From: Dioscorea cayenensis subsp. rotundata
Lineage: Eukaryota; Streptophyta; Magnoliopsida; Dioscoreales; Dioscoreaceae
Direction of reading: 5' to 3'
Length of the DNA stretch: 64,000 nt
Assembly: GCF_009730915.1 (NCBI RefSeq)
Contig: NC_052481.1
Location: 13,654,146-13,718,145, forward strand
Shown one piece after another: positions 11,845-22,241 of this stretch. Both the position numbers and the translations under genes were made by a program. A model generated the notes under the pieces. The model was not told the origin of the DNA. It worked only from the letters and a program-made list of their open reading frames with translations, and ran no database searches. The stretch's first letter is position 1. The number at the start of each line of letters is the position of its first letter.

Positions 11845-12180
11845 GATATGGATTTATAAAATAAAATATTTTGAACTTTTACCATAAACATGGCCTAAAG
11901 GGTAACTTTCCCATCTTATTTTTAATTATTTCAAGGTTGATTTGAGCATGAAATTGAATCCTACGAATAAATACTAACAAAGCATCTGACTTTTTTCTTC
12001 TTCTTAAAAGCTGTCATGATTCAACATAGAGAAATCTCAACATAATTAATTAAACATTGAAAACATAAACACAAGTGTGGCATAATTGTTACACGGTTGA
12101 TGCGATTAACACAATTGATAAACATATGTCATCCATGATTTTTGAAACCTTTGTGTCATTCATGATTATTTTTGAGCATT
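11845..12180. other. Short non-coding spacer
   Basis: This is the gap between the MULE target-site copy and the inferred start of the nested copia element. It is AT-rich and no coding or repeat feature was recognised. Confidence 0.4.
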
Positions 12181-12278
12181 TGCTGCAAAACATGCTATGA
12201 AAATTTGCAGCAAAAAAAAAACTGAAAATAATTTTGCAAAATAAAACGCTCACAAATTTTATACGGAACCCTAATAAA
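12181..12278 (-). repeat. Left copia LTR, part 1 (outside the CACTA insertion)
   Basis: The stretch from 12246 (ACGCTCACAAATTTT) to CCCTAATAAA at 12269-12278 matches the right LTR from 23938 (AGCTCACAGATTTTTC) to CCCTAATAAATTAGGG near 23967. The match stops exactly at the CACTA terminus and resumes after it. The start near 12181 is set by matching distances and is approximate. Confidence 0.7.
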
Positions 12279-12602
12279 CACTACATCATTTTTGGGTTTT
12301 AGAAACGGTTAAATTGAGGGGTTTTATAAAACCACCTCTATAATAAAATAAGATATTTTTTCATGTTTTAGAGCCGGTTTAGTTAAACCCTTCTACATTA
12401 ATTTTGTTTTAAAAAACAATTTAAACCCCCCTCTTCTCTCTCTCTCTCGCCCTAATTCTCCTCTTCATTCTTCGTGCCCACCTCCCAAACCCTCTTTCCT
12501 TCTTCATGCCACCCACCCTAATTCTTCTCTTCGTGCCCCCCTCCCGAAACCCTCTTCCCTTCTTCCTGCCACCCACAACCCCGGCCCCACGACAACCCTC
12601 TC

Positions 12603-12889
12603 AGAACCCTCATCCCGTCCGCGGTAACTGCTCTCGCCCTCGCAGCCCTCCTCGGCCGCCCTCTCAAGCCAGCCCTCACCGCCGCCCCCATCTCTCAGTC
12701 CGAGACCCTCCCTAAATCCTTCACTGACGATGAGAAAGTCCGTGCACTCGAAGACCACCTCACCTCTGATCCAGACGACATCAAGGCGATCCGATCGCTA
12801 CTTGAGGTCAAAGTGAAGACCAATCTAACGGCGCATTTCCACGCCATCATCACCTCCATTTCCCTCGCTTTCTCAAGGCATTGAGCTCT
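12603..12889 (+). pseudogene. Captured fragment resembling SLOW GREEN1 (plastid TPR protein)
   Basis: One plus frame reads RTLIPSAVTALALAALLGRP, then TLPKSFTDDEKVRALEDHL, TSDPDDIKAIRSLLEVKVK and a stop at 12887-12889. A hydrophobic, alanine- and leucine-rich stretch followed by a helical segment with SDPDD and a RSLLEVK-type phrase is typical of the region before the TPR array of SLOW GREEN1-like plastid proteins. After LLEVKVKT the resemblance ends, and the last codons look like unrelated sequence. It is a partial exon with its own first methionine missing. The name rests on remembered family wording without an alignment, so it is moderately certain. Confidence 0.55.
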
Positions 12890-14136
12890 GCACTGCTTTT
12901 CCCTCGGTTTCCATGGCGAAATTCCCATCTCTGGCAATCTAAACCACCAAGTCTCATACAAAGTGTTTTAGATCTCCTCTGCAAGGTGACATCATAGTGC
13001 ATTGTTTTACATCATAAGTCAGTTTCAGGCATCTATGAACTTCTTTGTTTGCATTTAGATTGATTTTGGAGATTTATACCTCTAATACTTTTGATCTAAT
13101 AGGCTAAGGATCTCAGGTGGAAGGCCGAAGTTGGAGATATGAACATGGAGATGCGTTTTTGTGGACACAAACGAGAGGAATGGTATTGATGCGATGAAAT
13201 CCTAGGGTAAACCTAGTAAAGAATTGGTATAAGTGCGAACTCTGTGATCAGTTGAATCTTTTCATGGGGAATATTAATTTATGATTGCAGGGTGACAGCC
13301 ACTTTCATATTCTATTTTGAAGAGCATCATCTTTTTAATTGCATTGCTGTATGTAATAGTTTATCAATTGGCATGATCTCTTACTGTTGACTCTGGTTAC
13401 AATTATGCTAAGTTGTATTTTACTTTTCACATAGCATCAGTCTTATGGTTTTTAGAAGAAATTTTTGTATCTTAACAACTGATGGTTTATAGTTATATGT
13501 CAGTGATAAAATCCAAGAGTAAGCATACTAAAGAATTATTAAGTTAAGTGCAAACACTGTGGTTCCATAAGTTGAATATTTTCATGGTAGCATTGATCTC
13601 TGTCCTGATGCATGTAATATGTAATCTTTACATTGTGGAAACAGTGTAAAGATTATGGGCTCTTGACGATTTTTCCAATTGCCTCTTGTTGAATGTCTGT
13701 TCATTTAGTTACATTTTGTTCCAGTATCATGCTAGGAAAAGTTTTTTCAAGGAGTAGATAATGCATCTCTACTTGTGAAACAAAAGTTTCACTTTTTTTG
13801 CATATTGTAAAGATTCTTTTTGGGCATGACAACCTTTAGCAAATGCTAACTGTAATTTACTTATAATCACTTCTCTAGAACTAGGTCTTGTTGCATCTGC
13901 TTTTGATAGATTAATCGTTCCTTGAAAACATTAAAAACCAATAATTTGTTTTGATTGCATGTGCGGCTTTTTACTGATGCCGGATAATATGTGATTTGCT
14001 TTGGCAACCATGGTTTAAGTCCTCCATTTGGCTAGACCTCTATGGTAAGTGTTTTTGATTTTACTCTTAAAATATAGTTTTAACCATGTTTTATTAGATA
14101 TCATTTCTGAAACAATGTTCTTGATTCTTCTTTTAG

Positions 14137-14243
14137 ATTCCGGAATTAGAAGTTGCCCACCCTTTGTCTTTGATTGAAAGAGCTATGGCTATTGCTCTTG
14201 CTGTGTCCCTAGACACTGACTATTTCTCCAAGGGCTATGGCTG
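14137..14243 (+). pseudogene. Captured exon of an AIM25-type phospholipid scramblase
   Basis: The exon is bounded by TTTTAG at 14136 and a GTGAGC donor from 14244. It reads IPELEVAHPLSLIERAMAIA then LAVSLDTDYFSKGYGW. ELEVA-PL-ERA-A-ALAVSLD-DYFS is the closing signature of plant scramblase-like proteins related to yeast AIM25. Good splice sites on both sides suggest capture of genomic DNA, not cDNA. The neighbouring intron-like sequence gave no further certain exon. It lies between the SLOW GREEN1-like and choline monooxygenase pieces. Confidence 0.65.
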
Positions 14244-15060
14244 GTGAGCCTAGTTATCTTATTTCATATTATTTACATTTATTTGTTTTGTTTTTCCTTT
14301 TTAGTGTGTTCTCTGAATCACATTTCAGTTTGCAATTTCTTATATTGTTGTACAAGTATGGAATGAATGCTTTGAAGGTTATTATATTACTTGTGCATCA
14401 TTTTGTTGACTTTTGTTTGAATGCCAAGAGCTTAATCCATGAGAGTTATGAAGTATTTTTTTTTTCCTATTAGATTTGGTGTGCCACTTGTTTTTTATTA
14501 ATTGGTTGGTTTCTACTATTGCTGTCTTGGATTTGGTCATATATGATTATTGTCTGTTAGTTTTTTTATGCCAAGCTTCATTGATTTTGCTTGCATATAG
14601 TGATCCTTTTTCAGAAGGTTTGGATTGAGGTTGCTAGTTAAGCGAGACACTAAGTTTGAGCATCTGGTTAGCATTTTGCTTGCAGCTAAGTTTTAGATAG
14701 TTTAGGCTTTGGTTGTTTGTTTAATTGAACAAGTAATCCAACTTAATTTACCTTGGTTGTGGACGGATCTGAGGTGAAGCCATTATATCTTGTTGTAGCC
14801 ACAAGGAAAAAAAAACTTAATTTACTTTGTCTAGATACAAGCATATGTTGTATGTACTTTGTCTGGATATAAGCATATCTGTAAATAGGTATGCTTATGT
14901 TTCACAGGGATGGACTTACATATTAAATGGGCCACTCTTGAATGCTAACAGAATGGCAGGGATTCAGAAATTCAACGAAGATGTATAAATATATAGATAC
15001 GTTTAATTCTCAAGGCAAACTATATTGGTTTTCTAACTGATGTTCTTTTATGGATTATAG

Positions 15061-15787
15061 GACTTTGGGTTAGTACCTATCACCTTAGCTACATGGGGAC
15101 CTTTTGTTCGGATAAATTTGGACAAAGATGTACCATTTCATCAAAAATCAACTACAAAGAAAGTGGAGTATGAATGGCTTGGGGATGGTTCAGAAATAAT
15201 GAGCACCAACTTGAATTATTTATCAGTAAAACATGTCTGGAGGCGAGAATATGTCATTGATTGGTAATTGGAAGGTATGTTCCTCATGTGTTGATGAGTT
15301 TATCTTCTGTAAATGAGTGTATGGTATTTTTCATGCAGGTTTACTGTAATAATTTTTTAGATGGCGGCTATCATGTTCCTTATGCACATAAAGGTTTTTC
15401 GTCATCTCTCAACCTGAACACATACACTACCGAGGTACAAAAATCTTATGAATTAACATGAAACAATGAAATAAAAATTCATCACAGTCGCCTATTTTAA
15501 TTAGTTCTAGTAGGTTTATGATAAGATTATTGTACAAAGATGTGAGAGTGCTTCCACAAACGACAATAAGCTCAGATCAGATGCATTTTATGCATTTGTT
15601 TACCCAAACTTCATGGTTAGCAGGTATATATGTGTGTGTATAATATCATAAATGTTAAAAATTAGTGCATTTATCTTTACGAATGCTTAGAAGCTCATCT
15701 AATCTGTAAACAGGTATGGTCCTTGGATGGAAACAAACTTAGTTCTTCCAATGGCTTCTAGTAAATGTCTAGTGATTTTTTATTATT
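15061..15787 (+). pseudogene. Captured multi-exon segment of choline monooxygenase
   Basis: Four exon-like blocks read as the catalytic half of a choline monooxygenase, the plastid Rieske-type enzyme of glycine betaine synthesis. Block 1 (15061-15264) has DFGLVPITLATWGPFV, EWLGDGSEI and RREYVIDW. Block 2 (15339-15434) has VYCNNFLDGGYHVPYAHKG, including the D-x3-H-x4-H motif that binds the mononuclear iron. Block 3 (about 15535-15622) has SDAFYAFVYPNFMVSR. Block 4 (15715-15787) has YGPWMETNLVLPM. AG and GT borders flank the blocks, so introns were captured too. The Rieske [2Fe-2S] part and the start are missing, so it cannot make the enzyme. The blocks themselves show few or no stops. Confidence 0.75.
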
Positions 15788-16383
15788 TACTTTTTCTGAT
15801 TTTTTATTTATATTAAATGCACGGCACTACTCTTACTGCCACATTCTGCTGTTTTGCCTTATTCATCTTAACAGGTTGATGATCTGATCGGTTCTATTAG
15901 AAAGCTTTTCGTGTTCCCAGCAGACAAAAAAATAAAGAGCAGTCATTGAAATGACGATCACCACATCGGTTTTGGACATTTGCTTGTTACTCAGCTTTTG
16001 ATAAATGTCAGTTTAACAGCAAAAGTTAGCAACTGGGATTTGTCAAGCTGGAGTTGCTACTAACTCTATCCATGTGGATGGCATTTTGAGGTGTTTTGCT
16101 TCCTATGTGAAAATTTTATCTGTATTGCATTATATAGGCAACAAAAGAGCTGTGTTTATTATCTGAAACTCTTCTGAGTTGATGAAATACAATTATTTTT
16201 CTTTAAAAGTCTATTATTTGATGTTGTTGTTCTAAAGGTTTTAGAAATGATCAAGTGAAACTTGGCTGCCAATGCAGTTTTTTTTTTTTGAGAAATATGG
16301 AATTCAATTAAAATGTGGGTTTTTAATTGATTAAAAAGTAGGTTTTTAATTGATTAAATAATATATATTTAATTAAAAGCTAA

Positions 16384-16935
16384 TTATTAGGCATGCTTTT
16401 GAGGGGGTTATAACTGCCTCTAAAACTATAACTAGAGTTTTAAAATTTTAATTGTAGAGGCGATTATAACCGTCTCTAAAAATATGAGTGTTGTTAAAAC
16501 CTTATTTATTGTAGAGGTGGTTATAACCACCTCTAAAACTATAACTAGAGTTTTATAGCTAAAATATCTTTCGAGGCGGTTATAACCGCCTCTAAAAATA
16601 TGAGTGTTATTACCTTATTAATTGTAGAGGCGATTATAATCACCTCTAAAACTATAACTAGGGTTTTGTAGCTAAAATATCTTTCGAGACGGTTATAACC
16701 GCCTCTAAAAATATGAGTGTTGTTAAAACATTGTTAATTGTAGAGGCGGTTATAACCGCCTCTAAAAACCGCTTCTTTAACTATTAATTTACCCAACGGT
16801 TGTATCAAACCGACTCTAAACTCTAGAGCCGGCTTAATACGAGCCGGTTTAGAGGCGGGTGAAAAATTCACCGCTAAAGCTATAGAGGCGATTTTAACCG
16901 CCTCTATAGGTCATAAAAACCGCCTCTAAAGCTCT
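16384..16935 (+). repeat. CACTA right subterminal repeats
   Basis: At least six copies of a palindromic word of the form GAGGCGGTTATAACCGCCTC occur, some with A/G changes (GAGGCGATTATAA, GAGACGGTTATAACC). They are separated by repeated AAAACTATAACTAGAGTTTT or AAAATATGAGTGTTGTTAAA spacers. Subterminal repeats of this kind are transposase-binding sites in En/Spm elements. Confidence 0.85.
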
Positions 16936-16952
16936 TTTTTAGTGTAGTGAAA

Positions 16953-17273
16953 TTAAGGTAAAAATTATGGACTACGATAAAAGACTTATACCAAGTAAGA
17001 AAATTAGGAGTAATAATTCTCTCAAATTATAAGAAAAAAAATCAAATATATTCCCTCTTATAATTAGAGGAAAATGACCAACTCCCTAATATTTTTATTT
17101 TTTCCTCACTCACTACTCCCTCACTCTCACTTCCTTCTCTTACACTTAGTGTGATCTGGGAGCTTCATCTCTTGCCTATTTATAGGAAATAGTTGAATGA
17201 GATTAGAGAGTTTAACCATCAATTGACTCACCCAATCTTAACTTAATCTCATCACACACATTTCTCACATGCA
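16953..17273 (-). repeat. Left copia LTR, part 2
   Basis: Matches the right LTR from about 23977 to 24264. Shared words include GAAAATTAGG, ATTTTTATTTT after CCTAATA, AGCTTCATCTCTTGCCTATT, TATAGG, GAGATTAGAGAGTTTAA, CCAATCTTAACTTAATC and CATGCAGCCGTCT. The TATTTATAGG word (near 17178 and 24170) is probably part of the LTR control region, though in the minus orientation its use is uncertain. Confidence 0.8.
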
Positions 17274-17567
17274 GCCGTCTTGGTGTTGACTGCTTATGCC
17301 CATAATTTCTTGTTTAAGCCTGCAATTCTCATTATTGCTATTATTTTTTTCAATAGAGTCATGTTCATTTACTTTGTCATTCCATTTTATTGAGAAGTAT
17401 ATACTGTAATGAACTGTCTTGTGATACCTTCTTACTTACATAATTCATCAAATTTTTTATCATTGTATTGTCTTTCATTGGTTGTCCTCAGGCATTTGAT
17501 CTTTTCTTTAGATTCAAGCTCGAACAACGCTTTGTAAAATTTAAAGACTGGAAATATATCTGTCATC
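17274..17567 (-). pseudogene. Copia integrase, downstream part (after the hAT insertion)
   Basis: The minus strand reads IKRMTDIFPVFKFYKALFEL, then KIKCLRTTNERQYNDKKF, then GITRQFITVYTSQ, a stop, NGMTK, and finally KKLWA, a stop and AVNT. This is the second half of a copia integrase core (usual phrase K-KCLRTDNGGEY). The aspartate of the TDNGG motif is replaced (TTNER), and stops break the frame. It directly adjoins the left LTR, so the rest of pol has been deleted. Confidence 0.75.
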
Positions 17568-18535
17568 CTCTTGATTAGGGGTGTAATCGATCGAGCTCGA
17601 GCCTAGTAGTAGCGAGCTCGAGTTTGAGCTCGACTGAATATTCGGTACTCGATACTCGGCTTGAGCTCAATCGAGTATTCATTTTATAACTCGAGCTTGA
17701 CTCGGTACACAAATTGAGCTACTCGAGCTCGCTCGACTAAGCTCGAAAAGGCTGAACATGACCAATAATATTATGCTCGAGCTCGAAAGTTTTTCCCATT
17801 GATTTTAATCAAAACAAGATAATCTATTTTTGTCCATCCGTTCTAAAATGACCACATTCTAAAATTTTTTAAAGACAACAAACACAATTCAAATTTGACC
17901 AAATACAAGAACTAGAATAATAACATTCTATAATTTTTCAAAGATAAACAAATACATTCATATTTGACCAAATGCAAGTATGCAACATCAACTAAAACAA
18001 CAACATTCCAAAATATTGTTAAAAAAAACAAATAGAACTCATACTTAATCAAAATACAACAAATAGAACAATTATAACACAAGTCCATAGTTAATAAGTC
18101 CGAGTAAAACAAATAAAAAACAAACAAGTGTGAATACAATTCATTGACAACAAACAAATAAGTCCATAGATATTAAGAAAACAATCAATCCACCATCAAC
18201 ATCCACCATCTCAAGAATATATTTTCTTGAATGTGAGGGTTTGGTCCAATGTTTCCATCAAACCTATACAAAATTACAAATGAGTAATTAGAAAACAAAT
18301 CATTTTAATCATTGATGATAAAAAAAATAAAGATGGACAAACTTAAATGTTACTTACATGCAAGCATAATTCTTCATACCATTTTAAAACTTGAGCTTCA
18401 AGGTATTTCAAGTGAAATCTCAATTGGTTTCTTCTCTTTCTAATATATACAAAGTGAACAAAGAATAGTCAAAAATTACATTAAAGCAAGAAAAACCATG
18501 AAAAATAAAAAAAAATTATATTAAAGAAAGAATAA

Positions 18536-20645
18536 TTATAAACTCACTTTGTTTTTCTTCTTCACTCCATGATGATTTTGACACCAATCTCCTCCACAAA
18601 GCAATGCTTGCACTGTCTCAAGAGCCAATGAAGCACGATAAGTGTCAATCACTCTACCGCCTGCACTAAAAGTAGCCTCTGAAGTCACTGTAGTGATAGG
18701 AATAGCAAGTATGTCACGAGCCATTCTAGACAAGATGCGATATTTTAAAGTACTTCCCTTCCACCATTCTAAAGCATTAAATTGATTAGAATCTCCTTCA
18801 AAAATAAAACAACCTTCAGCTAATATGTATCCAAATCTGACTGTTGTGGCGAGGCTTTTTCAATAGATTTCACATAACTTGAAAATTCGGACCAACCTGA
18901 CGAGTCTTTGCCATTATTACTAACATCATCATTATTATGCATTGGAGTTTCACCACTATGCTCATTGCCATGTTGATATTCACGAACATATTCTTCATAA
19001 ATCTCATGTAGAGCTTCTCGAACTTTAGCAATATTTTCTTTTGCTTCTCTATCGGAATACATCCTTGAAAAAGTGAAATCAACAACCCTCATTTTGCATC
19101 TTGGATCCAAGACGGCGGCCACGGACATAAGCAAATTGCATTTCCCCCAATATTTATCAAATTTAGCCTTCATTTTGCCAATCATTGCTTGAATAAACTC
19201 ATCTTCATCATTGGCCCTTTCGTCTAGCAACATTTTCACATGATAGACTTCATTGAGAAACAAGTTGGAAGTTGGATAATCACTACCAAATATAATTTTT
19301 GTGATGGCATTGAACACTTCTAAAATCTCATATATTTTCTCCACCTTTTCCCAATCTTCAGGGCATGGGAAACATTGATAAAGGATTGTCCGATCTTTAA
19401 ACATTGGAAAAACATCTTTAAATTTTTTTGCAACTGATAGCATTTCAAATGTTGAATTCCAACGTGTCTTACAATCAAGAATAAGTTTTCGCTCCGGCAA
19501 TTGTAGTTGTTGCACAATATCAGAAAATGACTTCAATCTTGCTTCACTTTGATTAATAAACTTCACACTTTCATGAATATCTTCAATTATTTCTTCAATT
19601 TCAGAAATGCCATCTTGCACCATGAGATTAAGAATGTGTACACAACAACGAACATGAAATAACTTTTCTCCACAAAGCAACCTCTTAGTTCTTGAAAATG
19701 TGTCTTTAAGAATCTGAATTGCCACATCATTGCTTGAAGCATTATCAACAGAGATAGTAAAAACCTTGTTCTCAATTCCCCACTCCTTCAAACACTTAAA
19801 GATACAATCGGTAATCTCAACACCATGACGAGGAGGTGGAAGACGAACAAAATTGATAACGCGCTTTTGCAATCTCCAATTATGATCAATAAAATGAGCT
19901 GTTAAGACCATATACTCGATCTTTTGATTGCTAGACTTCCATAAATCTGTTGTCAAGCTTATCTTGCTAACATTCTTGAGCAATGTCTTCAATTTTTTTT
20001 TCCGGCTTCATAAACTTGCATACAATATTTCTTGATAGTAACCCGCGACACTTTTTCCCACTCAGGCATTCCACATCTTTGCATCATATTAAAACTTTCC
20101 TCTTCCATTACTGAAAAAGGATGCTCATGCATCAATATTTAATGTGCAGCTGCTTATCTCATTATTGCCATGTCAAACTTGCCATTTGTGAGAGCCGGTT
20201 GCATTTCAACATCACCATTACCTCCTTGTACAGGTTGGAAAGAAATCCTTTGTTGTTGATTTTGGTAAATTTTTCTCTTCATGCAAGTTGACAAGTGCCT
20301 TTTAAATTGAGTTGTACTTTTGCTAGCATTTATAGCCAACTTCCTCTTGCAATGAATGTATTCTCCTTTTTTAGAACCATCAGGAAGATCAATTTCTTTA
20401 AACTCCAACCATACACTTGAAGTCTTGGCCCTTTTTTTCTCATTAGCTTCATCTTCTTCCTCCTCACCAAAGTCAACAACATCACAATCCTTTCTAGTTT
20501 GATCAGTGCTTTTATTTGCATTCCCATCATCACCATCAAAACTTTTGCTCATTGAAAAATCACCTTCCAACAAGGCCCAACTAGTTGATGAATTCGTTCC
20601 GGGTTGAAATGGTGTAGATGAGAAATTTGGTGTGCTTGATGACAT
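18536..20645 (-). pseudogene. hAT transposase (RICESLEEPER-like), broken
   Basis: The minus reading starts at MSSSTPNFSS (20645) and gives an acidic leader and a BED-like zinc-finger region (VWLEFKEIDLPDG, HCKRKL, TTQFKRHLSTC). Two in-frame stops follow near the phrase AIMR-AAAH-ILMHEHPF at about 20150. After a frameshift in a poly-A run near 19990 come LTTDLWKSSNQ (first catalytic Asp), FTISVDNASSND (second), CCVHILNLMVQDG, KTRWNSTFEML and SVAAVLDPRCKM. After another shift near 18820 come NALEWWKG and TVTSEATFSAGGRVID, the C-terminal dimerisation region with the catalytic Glu. All main blocks remain, but it cannot encode one protein. Confidence 0.88.
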
Positions 20646-20699
20646 GTTGCCTATCACAATAAACAAATAAACAAACAAACAAATAAATAAATAAATAAG

Positions 20700-21600
20700 C
20701 CTAATAATCAAACATATAAATAAAAAACTAGCTTAAAAAAAAGGATTTAATATAGCATGAAACATGCCATTTTAGATAAAATTGTTGTTGATGTAGCACT
20801 CATAGCTCCAAGCTGTTAGATGAATACACACATGATGTAGCATGATAAATGTTGGCCAATTAACATTTAATACATATACATATTCTTTATGATAAATGTT
20901 GCTGATGTAAGTGGGTGGTGTATGTTGCTTAGTGGACGTTGTGTTTGGTAAGTCACGCACGTTGTCCTGTTTGCATGGAGTTTTGAGACAAATATTGTAT
21001 TTAACTCTATCAATTTATCTATAAAGAGATCTACAGAGTGAGTGTAAAGTAGTTGTGATTCTGGTTTTGGTTTCCATGTTTTTAATTAGTTTGGAAATTT
21101 ATAGATGAACATTATTGAATGTTATATCTGTCATCATACTGTATCAATCTCTTTTTAGAGTTTGATACAGTAAATCAAATAATTCCAATGTGAACTCTAA
21201 ATAACCATTCCATTATTCTGATTTCTCTGTGAGGTTCAAATAATTCACTATAGATAGATTGCCTCAGCAAAGAGAAAGGATGACAAAAACAAACTAGTAA
21301 AATTCATTTTACCAGCCTAAAAGTACAGCAAATTCTTTAAAACTTCAAAAAAACATGTTAATGCAAGCCAAATCCTTAGCAACTAGTGAAATTTAATCAA
21401 GATAAAAACCAAGATTACTGATATGGAAACATTCAGACAACCAAAGGATACAACATCCACAAAAAAAATCAATTCGACATCAAATCTTTCTCTCAAAAAT
21501 AAAAGATGGGAAAGGAAATAAAAATAATCAGAGATATTCACATAATTGAAATTATAAAATCAATGACTACCTAAGGTCGTTGCACAGCCTGCACTTGAAG
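20700..21600. other. hAT internal non-coding stretch
   Basis: Sequence between the transposase start and the captured fragment. It is AT-rich, with no coding frame that matches a known family. It probably contains the 5' untranslated and promoter part of the transposase gene. Confidence 0.4.
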
Positions 21601-21739
21601 TTGGAGCTAATTTCAGTCAGCAGCTTCCCACTCAATCTCTCACAATTATGATGACAAAGCTCATGGAGAAAAGCCCTATAGTGTGGATTGGGCACGAGGA
21701 AGGCGGGGCACAAGTTGGGGACGAGGAAGGCGCGCAACC

Positions 21740-21895
21740 TAGTACCTTCTCAACAGCATGAAGAGCAGCATCATGGCTACCAACTCCAGCTCCAATAATC
21801 ACCAAATCATAATCAAAACCCTTGGAAGCACTACCGTTGCTGGAAATGGAAGCAGTCACCATCCGCGAAACGGACCTCTAAATCCTCCCCGATCC
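21740..21895 (-). pseudogene. Captured N-terminal piece of plastid dihydrolipoyl dehydrogenase (LPD)
   Basis: The minus strand reads [20 protein letters not shown], then [20 protein letters not shown], and then loses resemblance. A serine-rich leader followed by [25 protein letters not shown] is the start of the mature plastid E3 subunit of pyruvate dehydrogenase. GAGVGS is the FAD-binding GxGxxG region with its last Gly changed to Ser. The redox-active CVNRGC segment is absent. The following part (21632-21740) keeps an open frame of unrelated wording. It lies inside the hAT, upstream of its transposase. Confidence 0.72.
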
Positions 21896-22241
21896 AAAGG
21901 TTAGGGTTTTTTGAAAGGGGGTGGCGGCTGGCGGACAGGCAGAGGCAAACCAAGAAAGAAAAAAAATTTGATAATATATCTAATATTATATCTAATATTA
22001 TTTTCAAAGGATAAAATGGTAATTTTATAATATATGCAATATTATATATATATATACATATGTGCTCGATTAGGCTCGCGAGCACTCGAGCCAAGTATCA
22101 AAATACTCGAACTCAGTTCGATCGACTACTCGAGCTACTCGAGCTCGACTCGACCGTGACCGAGCCGAGTTTGAGTTTTTGCCGAATCGAGCCCGAGTAG
22201 CTTGCGAGTAGAGGTGTATCATTTACACCCCTACTCTTGAT

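Larger units (their letters stand above)
12279..16949 (+). mobile_element. Non-autonomous CACTA (En/Spm) element carrying captured host-gene segments
   Basis: The left end starts CACTACATCATTTTTGGG and the right end is AGTGTAGTG, the complement of CACTACACT. Target copies AAA lie at 12276-12278 and 16950-16952. The right LTR of the host copia shows the empty site CCCTAATAAATTAGGG, confirming the 3-base duplication. Subterminal repeats of the type GGCGGTTATAACCGCCTCT are dense at 16384-16935 and sparser at 12300-12400. No TNPA or TNPD-type transposase was recognised. Instead the 4671-base element carries pieces of at least three unrelated host genes on the plus strand (12603, 14137 and 15061), the last two with introns. 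Confidence 0.88.
17576..22233 (-). mobile_element. hAT element inserted in the copia integrase, carrying a captured dihydrolipoyl dehydrogenase piece
   Basis: Ends are TAGGGGTGTAATCG on the left and the complement of TAGGGGTGTAAATG on the right. Perfect 8-base target copies CTCTTGAT lie at 17568-17575 and 22234-22241. Subterminal zones (17585-17800 and 22060-22215) are packed with CTCGAGC and GAGCTCG words. The minus strand holds a broken hAT transposase with a BED-type zinc-finger region and a separate fragment of a plastid enzyme. Length is 4658 bases. The copia integrase reads on both sides, so the insertion is younger than the copia element. Confidence 0.92.

Noticed and set aside
12504-12961. 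Open frames on the minus strand in the CACTA left part
   Set aside because: They overlap the SLOW GREEN1-like plus frame and show only composition-driven residues.
15890-15950. Short frame VDDLIGSIRKLFVFPADKK after the choline monooxygenase blocks
   Set aside because: It does not follow the usual enzyme sequence and is too short to name; it could be an unrelated captured piece.
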